Assembly: GCF_001704415.2 (NCBI RefSeq)
Contig: NW_017189807.1
Coordinates: forward strand, 124,001-188,000
Direction: 5' to 3'
Origin: Capra hircus
Taxonomy: Eukaryota; Chordata; Mammalia; Artiodactyla; Bovidae
DNA: 64,000 nucleotides
Shown: in pieces, positions 23,001 to 35,000 of the stretch
Layout: every line of letters begins with the position of its first letter
Numbering within the stretch: the stretch's first letter is position 1
The notes under the pieces: generated by a model
Seen by the model: the letters and a program-made list of their open reading frames with translations, nothing else
What the model was told of the DNA's origin: nothing
Database searches by the model: none
Translations under genes and position numbers: made by a program

Positions 23001-26000
23001 CATCTGTAACCTCAGTTCAGTTCAGTTCGGTCACTCAGTTGTGTCCGACTCTTTGTGACCCCATGAATCGCAGCATGCCAGGGCTCCCTGTCCATCACCA
23101 ACTGCTGGAGCCTACCCAAACCCAGGTCCATCGAATCAGTGATGCCATCCAGCCATCTCATCCTCTGTCGTCTTCTTCTCCTCCTGACCCCAATCCCTCC
23201 CAGCATTAGGGTCTTTTCCAGTGAGTCAACTCTTCGCATGAGGTGGCCAAAGTATTGGAGTTTCAGCTTCAACATCAGTCCCTCCAATGAACAAGACTGA
23301 TCTCCTTTAGAATGAACTGGTTGGATCTCCTTGCAGTCCAAGGGACTCTCAAGAGTCTTCTCCAACCCCACAGTTCAGAAGCATCAATTCCTCGGCGCTC
23401 AGCTTTCTTCACAGTCCAACTCTCACATCCATACATGACCACCGGAAAAACCATAGCCTTGACTAGATGGACCTTTGTTGGCAAAGTAATATCTCTGCTT
23501 TTAAATATGTTGTCTAGGTTGGTCATAACTTTCCTTCCAAGGAGTAAGCATCTTTTTATTTCATGGCTGCAGTCACCATCTGCCGTTATTTTGGAGCCCC
23601 CCAAAATAAAGTCTGACACTGTTTCCACTGTTTCCCCATCTATTTGCCATGAAGTGATGGAACCAGATGCCATGATCTTAGTTTTCTGAATGTTGAGCTT
23701 TAAGCCAACTTTTTTACTTTCCTCCTTCACTTTCATCAAGAGGCTTTTTAGCTCCTCTTCACTTTCTGCCATAAGGGTGGTGTCGTCTGCATATCTGAGG
23801 TTACTGATATTTCTCCTGGCAATCTTGATTCCAGCTTGTGCTTCTTCCAGCCCAGCATTTCTCATGATGTACTCTGCATATAAGTTAAATAAGCAGGGTG
23901 ACAATATACAGCCTTGACATATTCCTTTTCCTATTTGGAACCAGTCTGTTGTTCCATGTCCAGTTCTAACTATCGCTTCCTGACCTGCATACAGGTTTCT
24001 CAAGAGACAGGTCAAATGGTCTGGTATTCCCATGTCTTTTAGAATTTTCCACAGTTTGTGGTGATCCACACAGTCAAAAGCTTTGGCATAGTCAATAAAG
24101 CAGAAATAGATGTGTTTCTAGAACTTGCTTGCTTTTTCAATGATCCAGTAGATGTCATAACCTGGAGCTGCCCAAATTATTACCTCCTTGACTAATACCC
24201 CAAGAATAGGTGGTATTACATCCCAATGACCTTAGAGATTTTCTGTCATTGGTTTATGAAGAAAATTAGACATAATTTTAATCCTAAATGTAATAATGTC
24301 TCCATATATAATAGGATATGAGGACAATATCAGGACAGGACAAATTTAGAATTTGTCCTGTTCACCAGTCTGTGCCCAATTCCTGGTATAGGAGGCACTA
24401 AAAAAAATACTGATTGAATAACTGCACATATATCAATATACATAAGTATTAACATGACTTTTCATATTGTAGGACGATTTTCACAAAGATTCCAAGATAT
24501 AACTATGTGGATCCTGATTTTGCATATACTAAATTTGAAAAACTAGTAAAGAAATCTCATGAAAACTATTATGCAGGATACATTAAATTTTTAAGAAATG
24601 TGCGCCTGCAGAAAGAAGCACACAGGTAAAGTTCACTTTTTCAAACAATATGAAACAAACAGATCATGGTACCAGTAAAGCCAGAATTTTTTTCTTTACG
24701 TTCTATTTTGTGATTTAAAGGATGTTTTCATGTATGAAAACAACAAAACATTGAACTACTTAAACTGCATTTATTTCCTTTTTTACTTTTGATTTGGGAA
24801 TGTCTTAGATGGACTTCCCTAGAAGCATATTATGAGACAGGAATTCCAGCACATGTGATTTTTGGAGGATCAACAACAATTGTCGTTGTTCCTGCCTTGA
24901 GTCAAAGTAACTTTTGTGCTCCATATCAGTCATTGCCTGTGAACTGTCATTGGGTATGGTAGGGTGGGTGTAACTTTCTTGGGGTGGTATTTGAGAATTG
25001 GGTCCCCTTAACAGAGGGCAGTTTTATGTGGAAAGTGCTTTTGCCTGCTTCAGTGTATCTCAGTGGGTCAGTAATAGCATCTAATATGGGGAATATTTGA
25101 ATTTACTGATGTATGTATTTTCTAAAAGACAGCCTCAATTAGTTGTTATTATGATTTCTCTAGGAAGCACACATACTCATATAATGACATAGACATAGGA
25201 TTACATCCTGCATCTGGTCTAAAATCACCCACTGTCTCAGAAGTGGAAAGGGAAGAGGAGTTACCTTCAACACAGTGTTGGATCAAACACAACCAATTGC
25301 TAAGAACCAGAAATATAGCATTCAAGGAGACAAAGTCTCTGAGAAGAAAGGCATGTGCAATATTTCACATTTGATTATACCATGATAATTCTTAAAATAT
25401 TTTTTGCTAGTATTGAACAGTTAATTTTGGAATAATGTGATTTCTCACAGGTTCTTAAAGGACTTAAATCAGACCCATCCACACCCCATGAAAAACATGA
25501 TTGCAGCTTAACTTTGACACCCAAGCAAACTTATCAAGTAATTGTTGGTAAGAATCTATAAAAACTTACTAAGTCTTTTAAAAAGTAGATTTATTTAAGT
25601 ATAATTCATATTTCATAAAATTCACCAGGTCAAAGCATGCAAATCAGTGAATTTCAGTGAATTTACAGGTTTATTCAGCCATCATCACAATTCAGTTTTT
25701 ACAATGATGCCATCACCCTCATCACTGTTATGCTGTTGCCTCCAGTTCCCACCCCTAGCCCCAGGCAACCATTAATTAGCTTTCTGTCACTATAGATTTG
25801 CCTATTCTGAACATTTCATGTAAAAGAAATCACATAATATGTGGTCTCTCTTGCATTACTTCTTTTACTTGGCATAATGTTCGTAAGGTCCATCCCTGTG
25901 GTGTTAGGTATAAATATTTTGTTTGTTGTTATGCTTAAATAGTATCTCATTTTATTAGGAATGGGCTTCCCTGGTGGCTCAGCTGGTAAAGAATCGGCCT

Positions 26001-29000
26001 GCAATGCAGGAGACCCCAGTTTGATTCCTGGGTCAGGAAGATACACTGAAGAAGGGAGAGGCTACCCTCTCCAGTATTCTTGGGCTTCCCTGGTGGCTCA
26101 GCTGGTAAAGAATTGGCCTGCAATGCAGAAGACCTGGGTTTGATCCCTGGGTTGGGAATATTTCCTGGAGGAGGGCATGACAACCCACTCCAGTATTCTT
26201 GCCTGGACAATCCCCATGGACAGAGGAGCCTACAGTCCAAAGAGATGGATACGACTGAGCAACTAAGCACACACACATTTTGTTTGCCCCTTTACAGTTG
26301 ATGGACACTGAGCTGTTTCCAGTTTGAGGCTGTTGTGAATAATGCTGCTATAAATAGTCGCATATAATTCTTTGAGTGAACATATGTTTTTATTTCTTGT
26401 GGTTAGATTCCTATGAGTAGAATTGCTGAGTGGTATGGTAACTGGTTCCAAATTGGGCAAGCAGTACGTCAAGGCTGTACATTGTCACCCTGCTTATTTA
26501 ACTTATATGCAGAGTATATCATGAGAAGTGCTGGGCTGGATGAAGCACAAGCTGGAATCCAGATTGCTGGGAGAAATATCAATAATATCTGATATGCAGG
26601 TGATACCACCCTTATGGCAGAAAGTGAAGAACAACTAAAGAGCCTCTTGAGGAAAGTGAAAGAGGAGAGTGAAAAAGTTGGCTTAAAGCTCAACATTCCA
26701 AAAAGTAAGATCATGACATCCAGGCTCATTACTTCATGGCAAAGAGATGGGGAAATAGTGAGAGACTTTACTTTGGGGGGCTCCAAAGTCACTGCAGATG
26801 GTGACTGCAGCCATGAAATTAAAAGATGCTTGCTACTTGGAAGAAAAGCTATGATCAACCTAGACCACATATTAAAAAGCAGAGACAATACTTTGCTAAC
26901 TAAGGTCCATCTAGTCAAAGTTATGGTTTTTCCAGTAGTCATGTATGGAATGTGAGAGTTGGACTATAAAGAAAGCTGAGTGCCGAAGAATTGATGCTTT
27001 TGAACTGTAGTGTTGGAGAAGATTCTTGAGAGTCCCTTGGAGTGCAAGGAGATCAAAGAATTGATGCTTTTGAACTGTGGTGTTGGAGAAGATTCTTGAG
27101 AGTCCCTTGGACTGCAAGGAGATCAAACCAGTCACTCCTAAAGGAAATCAGTCCTGAATATTCATTGGAAGGACTGATGCTAAAGCTGAAACTCCAATAC
27201 TTTAGTCACCTCATGCAAAGAATGGACTCATTGGAAAAGACCCTGATGCTGGGAAAGATTGAAGGCAGGAGGAGAAGGGGACGACAGAGGATGAGATGGT
27301 TGGATGGCATCACCAACTTGATGGACATGAGTTTGAGTAAACTCCAGCAGTTGGTGATGGACAGGGAAGTCTAGAGTGCTGCGGTCCATGGGATCACAAA
27401 AAGTCGGACACGACTGAGAGACTGAACTGAACTGATGGTAACTTTGTGTGTAACTTTTAATGAAATTGCCAAAAATTTTCTGTAGTAACTGCACTAGGTT
27501 GCAATCAGTCCAACAGTTGTTCAATCACTAAGTTGTGTCATACTCTTTGCGACCTCCTGGACTGCAACATACTAGACTCTTCTATTGTCCACTATCTTAC
27601 AGTTTGCTCAGATTCATGTCCATTGAGTTGATGATGCTATCTAACCATCTCATCCTCAGCTGTTCCCTTCTCCTCCTGCTTCAGTCTTTACCAGCATCAG
27701 GGTCTTTTCCAATGAGTCAGTTCTTCTTATCAGGTAGCCAAAGTATTGGAGCTTCAGTAACCATCTTTCTAATGAATGTGGAGGATTGATTTCCTTTAGG
27801 ATTGACTGGTTTGATCTCCTTGCAATGAAAGGGACTCTCAAGAGTGTTCTCCAACACCACAGTTCAAAAGCACCAATTCTTCACCTCTCAGCCTTCTATA
27901 TGGTCCAACTCTCACATCCGTACATGACTATTGGATGCACCATAGCTTTGACTACATGGACCTGTGTCAGCAAAGTGAAATCTCTGATTTTTAATACACT
28001 GTCTAGGTTTGTCATAACTTTTCTTTCAAGGAGCAAGTGTCTTAATTTCATGGATGCAGTGTTTTGGAGCCCAAGAAAATAAATTCTGTCACTGTTTCCA
28101 TTGTTTCCCCATCTATTTACCATGAAGTAATGGGACTGGATGTCATCCATGATCTTAGTTTTTTGAATGTTCAGTTTCAAGCCAGCTTTCTCACTCTCTT
28201 CTTTCATCCTCATCAAGAGGCTCTTCATTTTCTGCCATTAGAGTGGTATCATCGGCATACCAGAGGTTTTTGATATGTACATGAGGATTGCGGTTTCTCC
28301 AGGTTTTCACCAACAATTGTTATTTTCTGTCTTTTTTATTACAGCCATGCTAGTGGGTGCAAAATGTTCTCTCATTGTGCTTTTGAATTGCATTTTCTTT
28401 TTGACTAAGTGTTGAATATATATTGATGTATTTACTTAGAGATACAACTATTTAAATTGTATATCTTATTTGGAGAAATGTCTTTCCCCAATTTTTAATT
28501 TGAATGTTTGCCTCCTCAGTATAGAGTTTAAGAATTGTTTATGTATTTTGAATACACATCTTTTTTCAGATATGATTTCCAAATATTTTCCCTAAATCTG
28601 TGGCTTTTTTTCTCATTTTCTTCAGTCAGTTCAGTTCAGTCGCTCAGTCGTGTCCGACTCTTAGCGACCCCATGGACTGCAGCCCACCAGGCTCCTCGTC
28701 CATGGGATTTTTCAGGCAAGAGTACTGGAGTGGGGTGCCAGTGCCTTCTCCAACATTTATTATTAGGGAAACACAAAATAAAACCAAAATGAGATACTGC
28801 TATATAAATCTATTAGAATGGCTAAAAAACTTACCAGTTCAATTGTTGTTGAAAATTTGGGGAAACTGAGACTCTTGTATACTGCTAGTGGGATTGTGAA
28901 ATTAAATTGGGTTGGCCAAAAAGTTCTTTTGGGTTTTTCCATAAGATATTATAGAAAAGTCAGAACAAACTTTTTGGCCAACTCAATACAACCATTTTGA

Positions 29001-32000
29001 AGAAGTTTGGCAGTTTCTTATACATTTAAACACACATCTACCATAGTATCCATTCATTATACTCCTAATTATCTAAAGGAAATGAAGGTATATTTTAAAT
29101 AAAATACATTCACCTGCTACTCAGTAATATAAAGGAATAGACTATTGACACAGGAAACATCTTCAATGGATCTCCAGAAAACTTGTTGAATCAAAGAAAT
29201 CAGAGGAAAAAACACACTTTCTGTATTCCACTCATATTAAAGTCTGGAAAATGCAACCTGATCTATAGTGACATAAAGCAAATGAGTGGTTGTCTGGAAA
29301 GGGGGAATACAGAGGATGGTGGTAGGGAGAAACTATGAAAGGGTACAAGAATACTTTTTAGAGTTATATAAAAACTTTGGGCATTTAAAGAGAAAAACAA
29401 ATAAAATTTAAATAATGAGTCATGAAAAAGTTGCCAGTTACTGTAAATTCTGGATAAGTGAACATAGATGCATTCATGAGAGGGGAGAGGGTGTTGGAAT
29501 ATCCAAATTTGTGTACTGAAATGAGTTATAATTAGTGCTAGTAATTTTGTCATGTAATTTTCCACATCAGAATCTATTTGAATTTTGGCCAATAACCTCT
29601 AAATATCAAGTTATGAATGTCTTTATAAAATACTGTTAATAATTTCTGATATTATAGTAAGTATTTTAAGTGCTATTTTTAATGAATTAATTGATCAAAA
29701 TATTGTGTGAATACTTGCAAAAATAAGTCAATGAATACATTTGTCAGCAATTAAACTTAGTAACTTTTTGTTTTTTCAGGGCCCTCTGTCCTTAACTTTG
29801 GTGATGTTTGTGTGAACTCAACAAATACTCATCTACTACATGTTATTAATATGCTACCAATTCACATTCTGATCCAATTAAATGTCAATTTGGAAGAACT
29901 TCAGAAAACCAGCCAATTTTCATATGTGATTCCACCTACAACTAGTACTTATATTTCAATGATATTTGAATCTCCCACCATTGGAAAATTTTGGAAGTAG
30001 GATTTATTTTCAAATTTCTATTTGCTAGAATCAAAAATGTCCGTTTGTGTATTTGCCCCAATTATTTTTGTATATGTCATATTTGGTTCTAAAAGGTAGA
30101 AGCTATATGTGCAGCAATTTGTGGATTCATATTTCAGTGTAATTACCTTTCATAATTATTTTGATTTATTTTTGACTAAGAATTGTGGATATCAATCCAT
30201 AATATATGCATTTTTACATGTACCTGAAGTCTGTCATTCAGTTAAGAGCTGTTATCCATTCAGTTTGGATGCTTTTGCTGTGTTACAGGTCTTTCACCTT
30301 CACAGTGAACAATATGCCTGGTGGACACATCCTAGTGATGGCAGTTGTCCTGCCAGTAAGACTTCAGCTATCTTCTAATGAGCTGATACTGAGACCACAA
30401 GGCTTCTTGGTGAAAACATGTTTTAGGGGAACGGTTAGGATGTATAATCATCAGAATTACTTTGTCAAATTTGAATGGCAATCGATAAATACAGGAAAGG
30501 AGATGGCATTTTCCATTCGTCCAGCTAAAGGTAACAGTTTATTCTGTTTGTTTGATTTAGACATTCATTTATTCGTGTGTTCAGGCCTTAGTCATATCTT
30601 AAGTGTATACTGTATAAAGGTGCTAAGAATGTATAAGTATATCACATATGATCTTGTGACAATGGGACATTCCTGCCCTCTTGGCTCCCCTGTGTCCTTT
30701 CCTCCCCCTCCCTCTCCCTCCCTCTTCATATCTAATTTAGGAATAGTCTTCATTTGAGATCTAAGTAGACTATACTTCAGATAACAAAGGAGTCCTGGCA
30801 TGTAGAATTCTTGTCTTAGGTGATTTTCCTGGGAAAATCATTTCCAAATCATGACTTTTGTATAACTCTACTCGCACAGTGCTAAAGAATTTGCCTACAA
30901 TACAGGAGATGCAGGAGATGTGGATTTGATCCCTGGGTTGGGAAGATCCCGTGGAGGAGGAAATGGCATCCTACTCCAGTATTCTTGCCTGAAAAATCCC
31001 ATGGACAGAGGAGGCTAGCAGGCTACAGTCTGTAGGGTTGCAAAGATTCAGACATGACTGAGCATGCACCAGTGCTGTTAATGGGGAGTGTTATAAACAA
31101 GCTTGAGTATTAATTTAAGGGGCTTCATTGGTGGCTCAGATGGTAAAGAATCTGCCAGTAATGCAGGAGACCCAGGCTCAATCCCTGGATTGGGAAGATC
31201 CCCTGGAGAAAGAAATGGCAACCTACTCCAGTATTCTTGCCTGTAGAATTCCATGGACAGAGAAGCCTGGCAGGCTACAGTCCATGGGATCACAAAGAGT
31301 TGGACACTGAGCAACTGAACACTTTTAATACTTCACTTAATTTTAGTGCAGATATATGCACAGATGGTAACAAATTTAACAAGTGAAGGAGGACTGTTCT
31401 TTTATTATGACTGGAGATCATTGATATAACCGTATTTAATCTTTTTGTTAATCTGGATAGATTTAGCACAATCCCAGATTATAATTTATTAAGGATTTGA
31501 GATATACTTCCTCTGAATATTCAGCAGATTCATTTGACCAAGCTCTTTTTGTTGTTGTTGTTACTAATGCTGGAAATATTGGGTCCTGCCCCAATCTAGA
31601 GAAAAGCTGAGTAAATGATCAGAGAAGAAAAAGAAATTATTTCTGTAGCTTTCAGAGATTCTAGATAAACCTTCTTCAGTTTTTTTCAACAGGTGTCAGA
31701 TGTAGTTATATTATCTGCATTCCAGATGTAGGTTCTGATCAAGCATGTGATACGGCACTAAAAGTATCTGAAAAGCACTGCGCATCGGCACTTTTCCTTG
31801 TATTTCTCCATCCTAGCCAGGGTTGAGTGGTTGGGCTTCCCCCTTATGGCTTCCATGAAAATGCTGTGATAAAGATTCATTAGTCAAAAGTGGAATTACA
31901 GTGCAGTGGTAAAAGAATCTGCTTGTCAATGTACTGGATGCAAGAGACACTATTATAGAATTAACAAGTTTTTAACTTAGAGGCTTCCCTGGTGGCTCAG

Positions 32001-35000
32001 GGGTAAAAATTCCACCCGCCAATGCAAGAGATGCAAGTTTGATCACTGAGTCAGGAAGATTCCGTAAAGGAGGAAATGGCAACCCATTCCAGTATTCTTG
32101 CCTGGGCCTGGTGGGCTGTAGTCTATGGGGTCACAGAGAATCAGACACGACTGAGCACACACATACGCAAACTTCTCATGGTTTTTAGTACTATGTTTTG
32201 CAGAAAAATTTAATATTTGCTTTTCTTTGGGTTGCTCATAACATGTCTTACTTTTTTTTTTAATCAAAGCAAAAACAGACATTTAATTCCAAATACAGTA
32301 TGAGTAGGCCACGACTGAGCATGCAATGAACAAAAATAACAGACAGTGTTTCTGTGAATGATATGATTAGCCTTTAAGTACTTTTAGTATTTTTAGAATA
32401 CAAATGCTACAATACTGAAATGTATTTCATATATTATTGAGGAAAGTCTGCATGATTTCAGAGAAGGCGATGGCACCCCACTCCAGTACTATTGCCTGGA
32501 AAATCCTAATGACGGAGGAGCCTGGTAGGCTGCAGTCCATGGGGTCTCTAAGAGTTGGATACCACTGAGCGACTTCACTTTTCACTTTTCACTTTCATGC
32601 ATTGGAGAAGGAAACGGCAACCCACTCCAGTATTCTTGCCTGGAGAATCCCAGGGACGGGGGAGCCTGGTGGGCTGCTGTCTATGGGGTCGCACAGAGTC
32701 AGACATGACTGAAGTGACTTAGCATAGCATGCATGATTTATACACATAGATTTCTCATATCATTTTCTGTTTGATGCTCAGAATTTTCATAAAATAATTA
32801 CTCAATTTTATTTTTGCCTCTTTGTATAGATCATTTTATTGAGTCATATTTTTCTTATGTCCCTTTTGATATATTGTGTTGGGGAAGAAGACATTTTCTT
32901 CTACCCTTCAGTCGTGTCTGACTCTTGGCGACCCCATGGCCTCCCTGACCATCACCAACTCCTGGAGTCTACACACACTTATCTCCATTGAGTCGGTGGT
33001 GACATCCAACCATCTCATCCTCTGTCATCCTCTTCTTCTCATGCCTTCAAACTTTCACAGCATCAGGGTCTTTTCCAATGAGTCACCTCTTTGCATCAGG
33101 TGGCCAAAGTATTGGAGCTTGGGCTTCAACGTCAGTCCTTCCAGTGAACACTCAGGACTGATCTCCTTTAGGATGGACTGGTTGATCTCCTTGCAGTCCA
33201 AGGGACTCTCAAGGATCTTCTCCAACACCACAGTTCAAAAGCATCAATTCTTCAGTGCTCAGCTTTCTTTATAGTCCAACTCTCATATCCATACATGACT
33301 ACTGGAAAAACCATAGCCTCGACGAGATGGACCTTTGTTGGTAATGTCTTTGCTTTTTAATATGCTATCTAGGTTGGTCATAGCTTTCCTTCTAAGGAGT
33401 AAGCATCTTTTAATTTCATGGCTGTGATCACCATCTGCAGTGATTTTGGAGCCCAGAAAAATAAAGTCTGACACTGTTTCCACTGTTTCCCCATCTATTT
33501 GCCATGAAGTGATGGGACCAGATGCCACGATCTTAGTTTTCCGAATGTTGAGCTTTAAGCCAGCTTTTTCACTCTCCTCTTTCACTTTCATCAAGAGGCT
33601 CTTTAGTTCTTCTTTGCTTTCTGCCATAAGGGTGGTGTCATCTGCATATCTGAGTTTATTGATATTTCTCCTGGCAATCTTGATTCCAGCTTGTGTTTCT
33701 TCCAGCCCAGCGTTTCTCATGATGTACTCTGCATAGAAGTTCAATAAGCAGGGTGACAATATACAGCCTTGATGTACTCCTTTCCCAACTTGGAACCAGT
33801 CTGTTGTTCCATGTCCAGTTCTGACTGTTGCTTCCTGACCTGCATACAGATTTCTCAAGAGGCAGGTCAGGTGGTCTGGTATTCCCATCTCTTTCAGAAT
33901 TTTCCACAGTTTATTGTGATCCACACAAAGGCTTTGGCATAGTCAATAAAGCAGAAATAGATGTTTTTCTGGAACTCTCTTGCTTTTTCCATGATCCAGC
34001 AGATGTTGGCAAGTTGATCTCTGGTTCCTCTGCCTTTTCTCAAACCAGCGTGGACATCGGGAAGTTCACAGTTCATGTACTGTTAAAGCCTGGCTTGGAG
34101 AATTTTAAGCATTACTAGCATGTGAGATGAGTGCAATTAAGAATTAAATTGACAGATTAACAGGAGAAAAGCAAAAGCTTAATAACATATATTGATGAGA
34201 GAGACCCAGGAAAACCCAGTTACTTGACAGAGTGGCCAAAATCCTCACCTTAAATATCATCTTCAACTAAAGGCAAAAGTGGATGTTTGAGATAGTGGCT
34301 TGGGGCTTCAAAGGAGAGAAAACAAATTCACATGGAGATGGGATAGCAAATGTTTGGGAAACAAATATTTGCTGGGTTATGCAAAGACCAGAATTGAGGA
34401 AACTACCATCATATGTGAGTCAACCTGACTCAAGGCAAAGTTTGCTGTGATTGTCACTCATCTCTCTGTTCAGTGTCCTGTGCCTTTGAATCTCAGGTGA
34501 TCCTACCTTTCTGAAGGAATAGCTTCTAACTCATTCTTTCCATCAAGTATTATATTCTTAGTTCAAAGGAGATGATAATTTGAACAGGTAAAGCAACTCA
34601 CAGCAAATGTGCCTGATCCCTCCTGGGTTCTAAATCTATTTGAATTACAGAAATGTGTTGGTAAAAACTACATCAGCAGTTGCATCTCTAGGTATATGAA
34701 CACTGAAACAAATGAACAAAAGAAGCCTCTTGTTAATGATAATTCCTTCCTCGAAAAAACTGGATGAATGGTGTATTTCAGAGTGTTGAGAAATGTGGAA
34801 GATGTGGAAATGTGAACAGGGATCACAAATAATTTTCTACCATTTAGATATAAAGTAATTTCTAATCCTAGAGTGTCACTTCATTGATAAATTTTATTTT
34901 TTCTAAATATTAGCATATTTTTATCAAATATTGCAATATGTCTATTAGAGTATAAGGTGTTCCCTGTATTTTGTTTAACTCAAAAAGTTTTAAAATGTCA

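Larger units (their letters stand above)
25575..28618 (-). mobile_element. Old L1, antisense, broken into four pieces
   Basis: L1 3' UTR text appears at 25575-25965, 26275-26440, 27433-27515 and 28270-28618. Between the pieces lie a composite Bov-tA, a sense BovB and an antisense BovB. Each piece resumes where the last stopped, showing successive insertion into a single L1. Confidence 0.75.

Noticed and set aside
24959..25160. Extending exon 6 past 24958
   Set aside because: The frame reaches a stop directly after the chosen donor, and the next exon needs a phase-2 join.
31693..31730. Acceptor-like ttttttcaacag followed by a possible short exon
   Set aside because: Exons 10 and 11 already join in phase; the insert gives no frame that preserves both.
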